From NCBI GenBank assembly GCA_905182535.1, contig CAJJBZ010000008.1, positions 141,017 through 205,016 on the forward strand: 64,000 nt of DNA. The letters are read 5' to 3'. Below the pieces are notes generated by a model, which worked only from the letters and a program-made list of their open reading frames with translations, was not told where the DNA came from and did not search any database. Positions 29,038-38,143 of the stretch are shown here, in pieces. Both the position numbers and the translations under genes were made by a program. Positions within the stretch are counted from its first letter, which is position 1, and every line of letters begins with the position of its first letter. This stretch comes from an uncultured Planktomarina sp. GTDB lineage: Bacteria; Pseudomonadota; Alphaproteobacteria; Rhodobacterales; Rhodobacteraceae.

Positions 29038-29474
29038 TCAAATCTCACTTTCTTCGAGTTGTTGGGGCGTCAGCGTCAAATTCTGTTTGGCCTGTGCGTG
29101 ATTTGCCACGTTGTTAATAGCGTGTGACCCTAAATCATCTGCGGTGACCAGAAGCACCCGAGAGTTTTCCAGATTTTGATTTGAATGCTTGACCTATCTG
29201 GTTATTATGCTAATATTATAATAGCATGCTAAGATTATAATAGGATGTGTCAACCTTTTTAGGATCGGCATATTTTAAATGTAATTGGAATTTAAAATGA
29301 TAAGTCTCAGATGGCTTTATTTGAGTACTGCATAAATCCCCAGCGTGTTCGTTAGGATACCTAATTGATTGTCAAATATATCAGAGAGGTGACCTAGAAA
29401 AAGACGGAGGGGATGTTTGTAAGCTGAAGGAAAAAAGGAACTGAACTGACTTTCATCAATAGGGAGGAAAGAAT
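29038..29474. promoter_or_regulatory. Divergent promoter region of the sugar ABC system
   Basis: 437 bases between the ATPase gene (minus) and the binding-protein gene (plus). It contains the tandem operator-like repeat at 29207-29243. No reading frame. Both transcripts are probably controlled from here. Confidence 0.6.
29207..29243. promoter_or_regulatory. Tandem 19-bp operator-like repeat
   Basis: ATGCTAATATTATAATAG (29207-29224) and ATGCTAAGATTATAATAG (29226-29243) differ at one base and repeat every 19 bases. The junction TAGCATGCTA (29222-29231) is a perfect palindrome. It looks like two adjacent repressor sites. No matching regulator gene is visible nearby. Confidence 0.55.
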
Positions 29475-30854
29475 ATGGTAGAACGGAACGAAATAGAACT
29501 TAAGCTGCAAGAGGCTAACCGTCGACAGTTACTGCAGGGTAAAATTGACCGGCGCGAATTCTTATCGCGCAGCATGGTAGCCGGCCTTGGATTAGCAGGT
29601 GTCGGAGTTGCATCGAAATATGGCGTTGGACCTGCGTATGCTGCGGAAGGTCGCCCCCTGACACCCACGTTTTATGACTGGATAGAGGGTCTACACCCAG
29701 GTATCCCTGGCGTAAACGAACGGTTCCCGGGTATCAATTACCAGATAGCACCGGTTCAGGGTTTTGGCATTGAACGGTTCGTTGCCGAATCCAAAAAGAG
29801 TGACAGCACGTGGGATGTCTATGTAGGGCAGACACCATTTGTCGAAATGACATCCCTGATCGAGGCCGACGTGATCGAGCCATGGGATAACTATATTCCG
29901 GCCGACGTGATCGATGATATTATTCCTTCTATCCGCGAAGAATGCTCAGTCAATGGCAAACTCTATAACTGGCCATTCTTGCTGGATGTGGTTGGAATGG
30001 GCTGGCATTCGGGCGTGACCAACAAGGCCGGTCTTGTCGATTCGGCACCGGCGACTTGGGACGAATTCCTGGATGGTGCCAATACGATCAAAGAATCTGG
30101 CGCGGCTCCATTTGGTGCGACATTCGACGCCCATGGTTGGCGTTCAGTGGCACCTCTAGCGCACAGCAGAAGTAGTGATGTCTATACCCCCGAAGGGTTG
30201 TTCGACTTTACCAGTGATGCGGCGGTCGAAGCTTTGGTGCTGATGAAAAAAATCATGCAAACCTCCAACCCAGACATTCTTCTTTCCGGCGCGTCTGACG
30301 GGGGCGTAAACGGTACACCTGACGAGGTTGCTTTTTCCACTCAGCGCGTTGGGTACTACGTCAAATACTTCAATGCGCCGCTCCGCATGGCGCAGTATTG
30401 GGACGATCCCAAGCAGTTGCATATGGGTCCACTACCCAAGTTTTCGGGTGGTGAGGGTTCTACCGTATTCTGGACAACCGGATGTGCGTTGTTCAAGCAT
30501 GGCCAGAACAAAGAGAAGGCCGCAGAGTACATTAAGTCTTTGACTTATGACCGTCAGATCTGGAAGGATTCGATCGCTGGAACTGAGACTGCACATGTTG
30601 GGCAATTGCCACCATATAGTTCAATATACAAGGAATGGGGCGAAACCAAACCCGATTGGATGTTGCCATTCGTTGGGCTGGTTCGTGGCCAATTGGATCG
30701 GGCTAAGGCTATTGACAACCATCTGTTTGGATTGTCGCAGTTCCAGATCGGTCAACCTTTCTGGGAGGCCTTTCTTAAGGGTGAAGAATCCGATCCGCGC
30801 GTCGCTATGCAGAACGTAACAGACGCCGTACGCGCTGAGATGAATCGCGGCTAG
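29475..30854 (+). CDS. ABC sugar-type extracellular binding protein (family 1)
   Basis: 459 residues. The N-terminus has a Tat-like signal: DRREFLSRSMVAGLGLAG then VASKYG..AYAAEG, after a cytoplasmic stretch of about 25 residues. The mature part shows bacterial solute-binding-1 features (TWDVYVGQTPFVEM, NGKLYNWPFLLDVVGMG, WDEFLDGANTI, AAEYIKSLT). It captures a sugar or polyol in the periplasm and hands it to the two permeases that follow. AGGAGG lies just before ATG. The Tat route implies folding before export. Confidence 0.92.
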   Translation: MVERNEIELKLQEANRRQLLQGKIDRREFLSRSMVAGLGLAGVGVASKYGVGPAYAAEGRPLTPTFYDWIEGLHPGIPGVNERFPGINYQIAPVQGFGIERFVAESKKSDSTWDVYVGQTPFVEMTSLIEADVIEPWDNYIPADVIDDIIPSIREECSVNGKLYNWPFLLDVVGMGWHSGVTNKAGLVDSAPATWDEFLDGANTIKESGAAPFGATFDAHGWRSVAPLAHSRSSDVYTPEGLFDFTSDAAVEALVLMKKIMQTSNPDILLSGASDGGVNGTPDEVAFSTQRVGYYVKYFNAPLRMAQYWDDPKQLHMGPLPKFSGGEGSTVFWTTGCALFKHGQNKEKAAEYIKSLTYDRQIWKDSIAGTETAHVGQLPPYSSIYKEWGETKPDWMLPFVGLVRGQLDRAKAIDNHLFGLSQFQIGQPFWEAFLKGEESDPRVAMQNVTDAVRAEMNRG

Positions 30855-30862
30855 GGATCTAA

Positions 30863-31810
30863 ATGGACCGAGGTGCTGAGATAATTATTCCGCGGTCCGT
30901 TGGGACAGCAAGGGAGCCCAAGATACGCCAAAGCATCAGCGCCTGGATCTTTTTGATCCCGGCGCTGACGTTTTTTGTATGCTACCAAGTCTATCCAATT
31001 TTTCGGATCGTCTGGATCAGTTTTACCGATTTTGAATTTCTTAGCACCGAACCGGCTAACTGGATCGGCTTTGGCAACTACATTGAGGCGTATAACGACC
31101 CATTAATGTGGAAAAGCATGGGGCGCGCCGCTTTGTTTACGGTTATGTTCCTGCCTGGCACTATTATTTTCCCGTTGATTTTGGCGATTTTGGTCGACCG
31201 GGTTCGCCATCCCCTGCTGGCCACTGTGTACCGACTCATATTACTTGTTCCGGCGCTGATACCCAGCACTCTGGTCTTTGTGCTTTGGAAGTGGATGTAC
31301 AATTATCAGATCGGTCCGATTAATTATATGCTGGTTGAAGTGTTCAATATTTTCACGTATTATAACGCCCCGCAGTGGCTGGGCGGGACCAATTTGACCC
31401 TTCCCTCGATTGCGATCATGGAAATCTGGTGGGGTTTAGGCTATCATGCGATTTTCTTTTTAGCAGGTCTGGCGTCAATTCCAAGAGACATGCTGGAAGC
31501 AGCGCGCCTGGATGGCGCCAATGAATGGCGTGTCTTCTGGCACATCACTTTGCCTCGACTGGCGCCAATCATGATGATTCTCGTGGTTTTGCGGTTCGGA
31601 ACATCCATGGCGGTGATTGACGAATACCTGATATTTGGCGGTTTCAATCGTGGTGCCCCGACCTACACCTGGACAGTCTACATGTATGACCAGGCCTTCA
31701 ATATTGGCTTGTGGAGACAAGGTTTTGCCGCTGCCGTCGGTATGATCGGGGCTGCGGTTATGGTGTTTTTCGTCGCGGGACTAGTGTATATATTCAGGCC
31801 AAGAGGTTGA
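30863..31810 (+). CDS. ABC sugar-type permease 1
   Basis: 315 residues with six membrane helices. The conserved cytoplasmic EAA loop reads EAARLDGANEWRVFWHITLP. First half of the heterodimeric CUT1 channel. It starts 8 bases after the binding-protein stop. Confidence 0.93.
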   Translation: MDRGAEIIIPRSVGTAREPKIRQSISAWIFLIPALTFFVCYQVYPIFRIVWISFTDFEFLSTEPANWIGFGNYIEAYNDPLMWKSMGRAALFTVMFLPGTIIFPLILAILVDRVRHPLLATVYRLILLVPALIPSTLVFVLWKWMYNYQIGPINYMLVEVFNIFTYYNAPQWLGGTNLTLPSIAIMEIWWGLGYHAIFFLAGLASIPRDMLEAARLDGANEWRVFWHITLPRLAPIMMILVVLRFGTSMAVIDEYLIFGGFNRGAPTYTWTVYMYDQAFNIGLWRQGFAAAVGMIGAAVMVFFVAGLVYIFRPRG

Positions 31811-31818
31811 CGGGCAGG

Positions 31819-32700
31819 ATGTTAGAGCAAGACAGAAAATACGAAGCCAATACGCCACAGCAAACCTGGTTTGCGAAACATCGCTTTTCGATTATCCGCC
31901 ATGCGGTGATCAATTTGTTCATGCTGATCATTCTGCTGCCGCTGTCCTGGGTTCTGATATTGTCGATCAAATCGCTGCCCGATTCTATGCGCGGCCAGTT
32001 TTGGCCTCGAAAGTTCGATTTCACCCACTACTCCTATGTCTTTGAAAATATCAAAACGTTGGGCGGCAACATGACGAACAGTATTCTGGTCACCGGGGCT
32101 ACGGTGCTGTTGACAACGTTTTTTGCTGTGCTGGCCGGTTACGCTCTAGTCCATTTGAAGCCGTGGGGAAAGACATTCGTTTTCACCATACTTCTGCTTT
32201 CGCTTTATTTTCCGACTCGTGTTGTTGCTATCATTTCGATTTATGAACTTCAGGATTTCCTAGGACTGATAAACGTCACCAGTGGGCTGATCCTACCTTA
32301 CATCACGCTTAACCTTGCGATCAGTGTTTTGATCATGCGGTCAGTTTTTCAACTGGTGCCGCATGAGGTAATCGAATCTGCACGTCTTGACGGTGCTAGT
32401 GTTTGGGGCACTCTTTGGTTCATTGGCCTACCGCTGGCAAGAAACGGCCTGGTGGTCGTATTCATCGTAAACTTTGTTACCGCCTGGGGAGAATTCCTGC
32501 TGGCGTCAACTTTGATCAATGATCAGGAAGCGCGAACCATGCCGGTGGTTCTTGCTGCCGCTCAGGGTGGTATGGGCCAATGGGCATGGCCACGTATAGC
32601 CGCCGTATATATAATTGTGGTGACGCCTGGCCTGATCGCTTTTTCCTTTGCACAAAAGCTATTCTTCAAAGGTCTGGCTGAAGGTGTAGTCAAGGGTTGA
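31819..32700 (+). CDS. ABC sugar-type permease 2
   Basis: 293 residues, six helices. EAA loop: ESARLDGASVWGTLWFIGLP. Second half of the channel. ATG at 31819 is chosen since it follows permease 1 by 8 bases; the longer open frame overlaps that gene. The ribosome site (GGGCAGG) is moderate. The cluster lacks an obvious regulator gene. Confidence 0.92.
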   Translation: MLEQDRKYEANTPQQTWFAKHRFSIIRHAVINLFMLIILLPLSWVLILSIKSLPDSMRGQFWPRKFDFTHYSYVFENIKTLGGNMTNSILVTGATVLLTTFFAVLAGYALVHLKPWGKTFVFTILLLSLYFPTRVVAIISIYELQDFLGLINVTSGLILPYITLNLAISVLIMRSVFQLVPHEVIESARLDGASVWGTLWFIGLPLARNGLVVVFIVNFVTAWGEFLLASTLINDQEARTMPVVLAAAQGGMGQWAWPRIAAVYIIVVTPGLIAFSFAQKLFFKGLAEGVVKG

Positions 32701-32860
32701 GCCTAAAAATGGCGGGATCACCCTCAGTTATCAATTTGGCTCAGCTTTTCTGCGCTTGAAGTCCAAAAACGGCAAAGCTTCATTGGATGTATATTTGGGC
32801 GCTTTTTTAATACCAGCTTGGTCTAAAGTCGTTTAAAGTAAAGTCTCTGCGGAAAGGGGG

Positions 32861-33628
32861 CTAAATTACGCGCTCAATCGATATACCACGGCAATCCATT
32901 TCGTAGTCAAGCCCAGTTAATGGTGGCCGGTTGAAATGCCAAGTCACACCATTACGGGCAGCACCACGCACCACGATTTCTTCTGCCAAGAAACTGTGGA
33001 AATCAAAGACAGAATAGATCTGGACTGCAGTTGTATCCTGCCAGGTGGCGCCAAGCAACAGCATCCGGCGCTCCATTTCTTCAAGTACCCATCGGGCTTT
33101 GGCGCGTATCCCTTCTGCTGAGGTATCACCGGCTGCAATTGCATTTCCGCCGTAGCTGTCTGTACCTTCGGGCACTTCGGCACTGCCTGAAACAATGAAT
33201 GAACGGCGTTCGCTCATCTTACTTGTCTGGCTGCTGCTCTGGCGTGCGAAAGCAAAAGAGTGAAAACTTGGTTCGGTGGGGCCATTTAGTTCCGGGCACA
33301 CATTGCTGCGCGCGACCGGATTGTCGCCTTGTTCGAATAGCCCCCAATCCTTCAAGGTGCCGACATAAGTCTTGTTAAACGATTTAAACTCGGCGTCGTC
33401 GAATGGCGCAGGTGAACGAAGCTCGCAAGCACAAAAAGATTTTAACGGTTGTCCCGCCGCCTGAATGACTTCAGCGACACGTCTGAACCCTTCCTCCATC
33501 GGAATGGGTTCGGAAAACCGAACCCGTTCGATTTTGTTACCGGGCAACGCAGCAACACCACAGGAGTATTGAAAAACACCTGGAACATATAGATATCCTC
33601 CTCCTGACATTTCTTTTGTAGGTTTCAT
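32861..33628 (-). CDS. CnbZ-like / Rid-family enamine-imine deaminase
   Basis: 255 residues. The sequence pattern GGGYLYVPGVFQYSCGVAAL, KSFCACELRSPAPF, NPVARSNVCPELN, GDTSAEGIRAKARWVL and NGVTWHFNRPPLTGLDYEMD matches the family of 2-amino-5-chloromuconate deaminase CnbZ, within the YjgF/Rid superfamily. It hydrolyses an enamine or imine to a keto acid and ammonia. It is on the minus strand, convergent with the permease, so it is not in the importer operon. In context it could act after the PLP dehydratase. Internal Cys and Arg of the Rid active site are present, but exact residues were not checked. Confidence 0.85.
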   Translation of the reverse strand: MKPTKEMSGGGYLYVPGVFQYSCGVAALPGNKIERVRFSEPIPMEEGFRRVAEVIQAAGQPLKSFCACELRSPAPFDDAEFKSFNKTYVGTLKDWGLFEQGDNPVARSNVCPELNGPTEPSFHSFAFARQSSSQTSKMSERRSFIVSGSAEVPEGTDSYGGNAIAAGDTSAEGIRAKARWVLEEMERRMLLLGATWQDTTAVQIYSVFDFHSFLAEEIVVRGAARNGVTWHFNRPPLTGLDYEMDCRGISIERVI

Positions 33629-33886
33629 TTTTCATCTCCCCAGGCCTGGTTATAAAAATATTATCCGACGGCCGGCACACCGAAGAACGATAACTCTTGG
33701 GCAGGGCCTTTCAGAAGCAACAACACCAAGGCCTAGTGACATCGAATCAAGGTGTGACTTTATGGCGTCTAAAATTTGGTGGACTGATCGGCCCCCCTTT
33801 ACTGGTCCATGTTTAATGTTAGTGCATGATCGGCCTTTGGTCCATCGTGATGATGGATTCTGCAGGGGTTAGGTTGCTAGACAACA

Positions 33887-34405
33887 CTCACTGTCGCAGA
33901 GCGTGCCAAAGAACGGGCTGCGCAATTTTCTAGTCATGCAAAGGCCTTGCGGCTACTTATTGACCACCTCGAAAACGCCAAAGCCGAGGCGTAAGAAACC
34001 TATTTTGAACCTGTTCGTCATGAGCTGCTTCCGTTGCTACGGCAACTACATGCTGGGGCAGAATTTCAAATTGACGTGGACAAGCTCTTGATTGAAACTA
34101 TCATGCGCAATGGAGTGGCGGACAAGATCGACGCTCTTTCGGGCGGGGCATTCGAGCAGATTGCGATCCTCAGACGGCTTGCTTTCGCAAAATTGTTCGC
34201 GAAGCACGGAAATCATGTACCTATAATTTTGGATGACGCGTTGGTGCACATAGATGACGAGCGAATTTCGACAATGTTTGATATGTTAGCCCAAATCGCT
34301 CGAGAGCAACAAATTATCGTGTTGAGTTGCCGAACGCGTGCATTTTCTGATCTTGGTGGGGAGCGTGCATTTATTGTTGAAGTCAATGAAAGTGCTGAGG
34401 CTTGA
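33887..34405 (+). pseudogene. C-terminal relic of a YhaN-type AAA ATPase
   Basis: One frame carries a coiled-coil-like region (VAERAKERAAQFSSHAKAL), an in-frame TAA at 33992-33994, and then the ABC-type C-terminal ATPase lobe: KIDALSGGAFEQIAILRRLA (signature), VPIILDDALVHIDDERIS (Walker B/D-loop) and QIIVLSCRTRAF (switch). This is the end of a YhaN-like SMC/Rad50-related ATPase, a partner of an SbcD-type nuclease. The N-terminal Walker A part is absent. No nuclease gene is nearby. It is not explained by simple base-calling error because most of the gene is missing. Confidence 0.75.
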
Positions 34406-34741
34406 GATTAAACATAAATATTTTTTGCTTTTTAGCGCCTGTTTACATTTAAGAATAATTGCTGCGTCCGTCATCGCTCTATTGTCTTTGACTGGCTTTT
34501 ACCGGTTTTATGAAAATGGAAATGCTAACCAAACAGAGTAAATCTATTTGCGAGCCAGCAAAAATAATACCCGCTACCGTGTGGTTAGCTAACTGATCAA
34601 GGCATCAGACCAAGAATGCAGGCTACCGGTCTGTGGAGTAGCGGTTCAAGCCCTATGCGCCAAACTGTCACCTTTTTAAAATAGTAAGTAGCAATACATT
34701 AGTCTCTCAAACTTAACCCGTTAGTTCAAGGAACTTTTAAT
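34406..34741. other. Intergenic region before pseudoazurin
   Basis: 336 bases. A tRNA-like end (GGTTCAAGCCC..GCGCCA, ~34649-34662) was considered and rejected. No gene recognised. The pseudoazurin promoter is expected near the 3' part. Confidence 0.4.
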
Positions 34742-35182
34742 ATGTACAAACTACTTTCTGTAGTATTTCTAATTTGGTCGTCTGTTGCAGCGCTAGCAGG
34801 TACTATTGAAGTAGAGATGCTAACTAAAAACGATGCTGGCGATCGCATGGTGTTCAGTCAAGAGTTGATCCGAGCTGAAGTTGGTGATGTTATCCGATTT
34901 TTACCGACTGAGAGATCTCACAATGCTCAATCCGTTAAGGGCGCTCTGCCTGATGGCCAAAAATCCTTTAAAGGCAAACAGAACAAAGAAGTTGAATACT
35001 TAGTTACCGAGACGGGTTTAACGGTAGTTGTCTGTGCTCCGCATCAAGCAATGGGTATGGTTGCTTTGATTGTTGTTGGAAATGACCTTAGTAATGCAAC
35101 ACAAGTTTTGGATGCACGCGTGCGTGGTAAGGGGAAAGATAAGGTGAAGGCACTGATCGAGCAGGCGAAAGCTAACCCATAA
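34742..35182 (+). CDS. paz: Pseudoazurin (blue copper protein)
   Basis: 146 residues. Sec signal MYKLLSVVFLIWSSVAALAG, then a cupredoxin fold. The type-1 copper ligands are seen: His in ERSHNAQSVKG, Cys and His in VVCAPHQAMG, and Met in AMGMVAL. It shuttles electrons in the periplasm, classically to nitrite or nitrous-oxide reductases. None is encoded in this window, so its partner here is unknown. AAGGA precedes the ATG. Confidence 0.93.
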   Translation: MYKLLSVVFLIWSSVAALAGTIEVEMLTKNDAGDRMVFSQELIRAEVGDVIRFLPTERSHNAQSVKGALPDGQKSFKGKQNKEVEYLVTETGLTVVVCAPHQAMGMVALIVVGNDLSNATQVLDARVRGKGKDKVKALIEQAKANP

Positions 35183-35674
35183 ATTATTTTCAGTTATGTT
35201 CCTATGAGGCGGCAAAATAAGGTGTCGCCTCTGGAGCTGATTAAGCAATGAAGTTATTTTTTAGTATTACATAAAGTCGTTTGGCATCTTGTAATGCAAA
35301 ATTATTATAACCTTGCCCTTAGTTTGTATAGCAAGCGGGGCGCCAGATATTGTTAAAATTCTTGAATTTCGCATTCTAACCAACTCGGTTGGCCGAGGGT
35401 AACGAAGCTCGATCTTGAGCGGGCAAAAATGGGTCCAGCAATCTTCTAGTCTTCTTGGTTAACGTTGCCAAAAAATGTCACTAGTAAGCCCATCTAGGCC
35501 TTTTGTTTATTTGCTAGCTTAGCGTTGTGTCCACGCCTTGCATTTGACTTATGACCTAATGACAGATTGCTCTGTCTTTTATTGACTTGCACTGCCATAT
35601 TGATTTGAATTGGAAGACAACCATTCAAATTGCCTGGAGAGCTTAAAGCAGTATTTATTTGATGAGGGGCTACA
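35183..35674. other. Intergenic region with a short hairpin
   Basis: 492 bases. GACAGA-TTGC-TCTGTC followed by TTTT (35561-35580) is a small terminator-like or operator-like hairpin. A GAGGCG/CGCCTC pair (35205-35232) follows pseudoazurin. Otherwise nothing seen. Confidence 0.4.
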
Positions 35675-36562
35675 GTGACAAGGAATTTTCAAAGTCACCT
35701 CGCAATGTTAGGCTTTTCGGTGCTCGTTGCAGGATCATTTTCGCTCGGTTCGATTATAGCAAACGATATTTCACCGATAGCATTGACCGCTGTACGTTTC
35801 ATTTTGGCTGCAATTGTTATTGGAATAATTGCCATATCAACAGGGTCAGTAACTCAGGCAGCCCTGAAGTCCCCATGGCGCTACTTGGTTTTGGGCGGTA
35901 TTTTCTCTGTATATTTTGTCTTAATGTTTGAGGGGTTAAAAACAGCTACCCCGGTTTCGACTGTGGCTATTTTCACACTTATTCCCGCTGTTTCTGCGAT
36001 AGCAGGATTTGTAATTTTAGGTCAGATTGTAAGCTCTAGGATTGTGGTGGCACTAATAATTGGTGCCTTAGGCGCTTTGTGGGTCATTTTTCGCGCTGAT
36101 ATCCAGTTGTTATCAACATTTTCTATTGGTCGAGGTGAGTTAATATTTTTCGTGGGATGTATCGCGCATGCTATAATGCCAATTCTGTTTCGGCTGCTTA
36201 ATCGTGGAGAAAATCCACTTATGGTTACGTTTGGATTACTAATAAGTGGTGCAATAATCCTGTGTATCATAGGTGCCCGCGAAATTATTGAAACAGACTG
36301 GATTGGTCTACCAACGATTGTTTGGGTTGTAATATTCTATGTTTCCATTTGTGCTAGTGCGATTACATTTGTTCTACTGCAATTTGCATCCATGCATCTG
36401 CCAGCGACAAATGTAATGGCTTATACATATTTGACACCAATCTGGGTGCTAGTTTGGGAGCTTTTTTTAGGTCATAGTGTTCCGCCATTATGGGTTTTAG
36501 GTGGAGTTTTCCTCGCGGTAGTGTCAGTAACATTGCTGCTTAAGACGTCTCTGGATAATTAG
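35675..36562 (+). CDS. EamA/DMT family membrane transporter
   Basis: 295 residues with about ten membrane helices in two repeats, of the drug/metabolite transporter superfamily. Typical pieces are SFSLGSIIANDISPIALTAV (helices 1-2) and AYTYLTPIWVLVWELFLG (helix 9). GTG start at 35675 with GAGGGG before it. Members export amino acids, nucleobases or metabolites, and substrate is not readable. It stands just before the pyrimidine locus but has its own spacing, with 244 bases to preT. Confidence 0.88.
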   Translation: MTRNFQSHLAMLGFSVLVAGSFSLGSIIANDISPIALTAVRFILAAIVIGIIAISTGSVTQAALKSPWRYLVLGGIFSVYFVLMFEGLKTATPVSTVAIFTLIPAVSAIAGFVILGQIVSSRIVVALIIGALGALWVIFRADIQLLSTFSIGRGELIFFVGCIAHAIMPILFRLLNRGENPLMVTFGLLISGAIILCIIGAREIIETDWIGLPTIVWVVIFYVSICASAITFVLLQFASMHLPATNVMAYTYLTPIWVLVWELFLGHSVPPLWVLGGVFLAVVSVTLLLKTSLDN

Positions 36563-36740
36563 ATGGTTTAGCTTAGGAAAACACTATGACGTTCTTTATT
36601 CAGGCTATCTTTGGAATGACAATAAATTAGAGAAGATCTTAGAACTGGGCAGTGGTGCTTAACTCATAATCAAAGGCCAACCTGACAACACATTATGGTT
36701 GTGGAATGGTCCAGTGTATCAAATAGGACGCACTCTAAAT

Positions 36741-36756
36741 TTTACCATTTGATAAA
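36741..36756. promoter_or_regulatory. Candidate RutR operator upstream of preT
   Basis: TTTACCATTTGATAAA agrees at 11 of 14 fixed positions with the published RutR box TTGACCAnnTGGTCAA. It lies 51 bases before preT, and a rutR-like gene is in the same locus. Position and match support uracil-controlled regulation; binding is inferred. Confidence 0.5.
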
Positions 36757-36806
36757 AAAAAATTCTGTGCGATGATAAAATCTAAATTAGCCAGTTGGAG
36801 TAATCT

Positions 36807-38141
36807 ATGACTAGCCAAATGATTTCAGGCATTGCCGCTGACCGTCTCAGTAGTGATGAACTTGCACAGAATTTTGCAGACTTGCATGCTCCACTAAAAC
36901 CTCACGAGGTCAAGGTGGCAGCAGATCGTTGTTATTTCTGCCATGACGCGCCTTGCATAACGGCATGTCCTACGGACATTGATATTCCACTGTTCATCCG
37001 CCAGATTAGTACTAATACGCCAGAGGCTGCTGCCAAAACTATATTTGATATGAATATTCTTGGCGGCATGTGCGCCCGTGTTTGCCCGACCGAAGAACTT
37101 TGTGAGCAGGCATGTGTGCGTGAATTGGCTGAAGGCAAACCTGTTGAAATTGGTCGCCTGCAGCGCCATGCAACTGACACACTGATGATGCAAGACGTTC
37201 ATCCCTATTCGAGGGCTGCTCCAACTGGGAAAGTGGTCGCTATTGTTGGTGGGGGGCCTGCGGGCCTGTCTTGTGCGCACCGTTTGGCAGTGCTCGGCAC
37301 TGATGTCACCATTTATGATGCACGACCTAAAGCAGGTGGCCTAAATGAATACGGCATAGCTGCTTATAAATCTACAGACGAGTTCGCTGCCAAGGAAGTT
37401 GAGTGGTTGCTATCGGTTGGGGGGATCACGATTGAAAATAACAAAGCTTTAGGTAAAGATATTAACCTTGATGACTTGGAGCGTGATTTTGACGCGGTTT
37501 TTCTTGGTGTTGGTTTGGGTGGTGTTAATGCGTTAGATATTGGTGGTTCTGACAAATCAGGTATTTCTGATGCTGTTGCTTTCATCGAGACGCTCCGCCA
37601 AGCGTCTGACCTTTCTACTATTCCAATAGGAAGGAACGTTGTCGTCATTGGTGGCGGCATGACTGCAGTTGACGCAGCTGTGCAATCAAAACTATTGGGC
37701 TCTGAGCAAGTTACCATTGTTTACCGGCGGGGTCGTGAAGCAATGAGTGCAAGCCGCTATGAGCAAGACCTTGCTGCGAAGCATGGTGTTAAGCTGATGT
37801 TCAACGTGCAGCCGAAAAGGCTTCACGGTAACGGTGCTGTGGCCACGCTTGAGCTTGAGTATACGGCTGATGAAAAGGGTAAGCTTGCAGTCACAGGTGA
37901 AACTTTACACATTGCTGCGGATCAAGTTTTTACTGCGATTGGTCAAACATTAAAAACCAACAGTAGTCTGGTACTTGAGGGTCGAAAAATTGCTGTAAAT
38001 AGCGTTGGCCGTACTAGCCGTGATGGCGTTTGGGCGGGTGGCGATTGTGCGTCCAGCGGTGATGATCTTACTGTAACTGCTGTGGCTGAAGGGCGTGATG
38101 CTGCAATAGATATTCATACAACCTTGATGGGAGGCGCGTAA
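36807..38141 (+). CDS. preT: Dihydropyrimidine dehydrogenase, NAD(P)-binding subunit PreT
   Basis: 444 residues. N-terminal double Fe-S module (CYFCHDAPCITACPTDIDIP and CARVCPTEELCEQACVRE), then FAD (VGGGPAGLSCAHRLA) and NAD(P) (VIGGGMTAVDAA) binding sites, ending with an FAD-contact motif (WAGGDCASSG). It takes electrons from NAD(P)H and passes them to PreA to reduce uracil or thymine to dihydro forms. PreA begins 2 bases after its stop. The frame is intact. Confidence 0.95.
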   Translation: MTSQMISGIAADRLSSDELAQNFADLHAPLKPHEVKVAADRCYFCHDAPCITACPTDIDIPLFIRQISTNTPEAAAKTIFDMNILGGMCARVCPTEELCEQACVRELAEGKPVEIGRLQRHATDTLMMQDVHPYSRAAPTGKVVAIVGGGPAGLSCAHRLAVLGTDVTIYDARPKAGGLNEYGIAAYKSTDEFAAKEVEWLLSVGGITIENNKALGKDINLDDLERDFDAVFLGVGLGGVNALDIGGSDKSGISDAVAFIETLRQASDLSTIPIGRNVVVIGGGMTAVDAAVQSKLLGSEQVTIVYRRGREAMSASRYEQDLAAKHGVKLMFNVQPKRLHGNGAVATLELEYTADEKGKLAVTGETLHIAADQVFTAIGQTLKTNSSLVLEGRKIAVNSVGRTSRDGVWAGGDCASSGDDLTVTAVAEGRDAAIDIHTTLMGGA

Positions 38142-38143
38142 TA

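Noticed and set aside
34338..34541. Plus-strand frame overlapping the YhaN relic
   Set aside because: Shares sequence with the better-supported ATPase relic frame and has no ribosome site.
34557..34662. tRNA-like sequence ending GGTTCAAGCCC..GCGCCA
   Set aside because: No 5' strand pairs with the supposed acceptor (CCTATGC), the T-stem has two mismatches and no anticodon stem of normal shape can be drawn.
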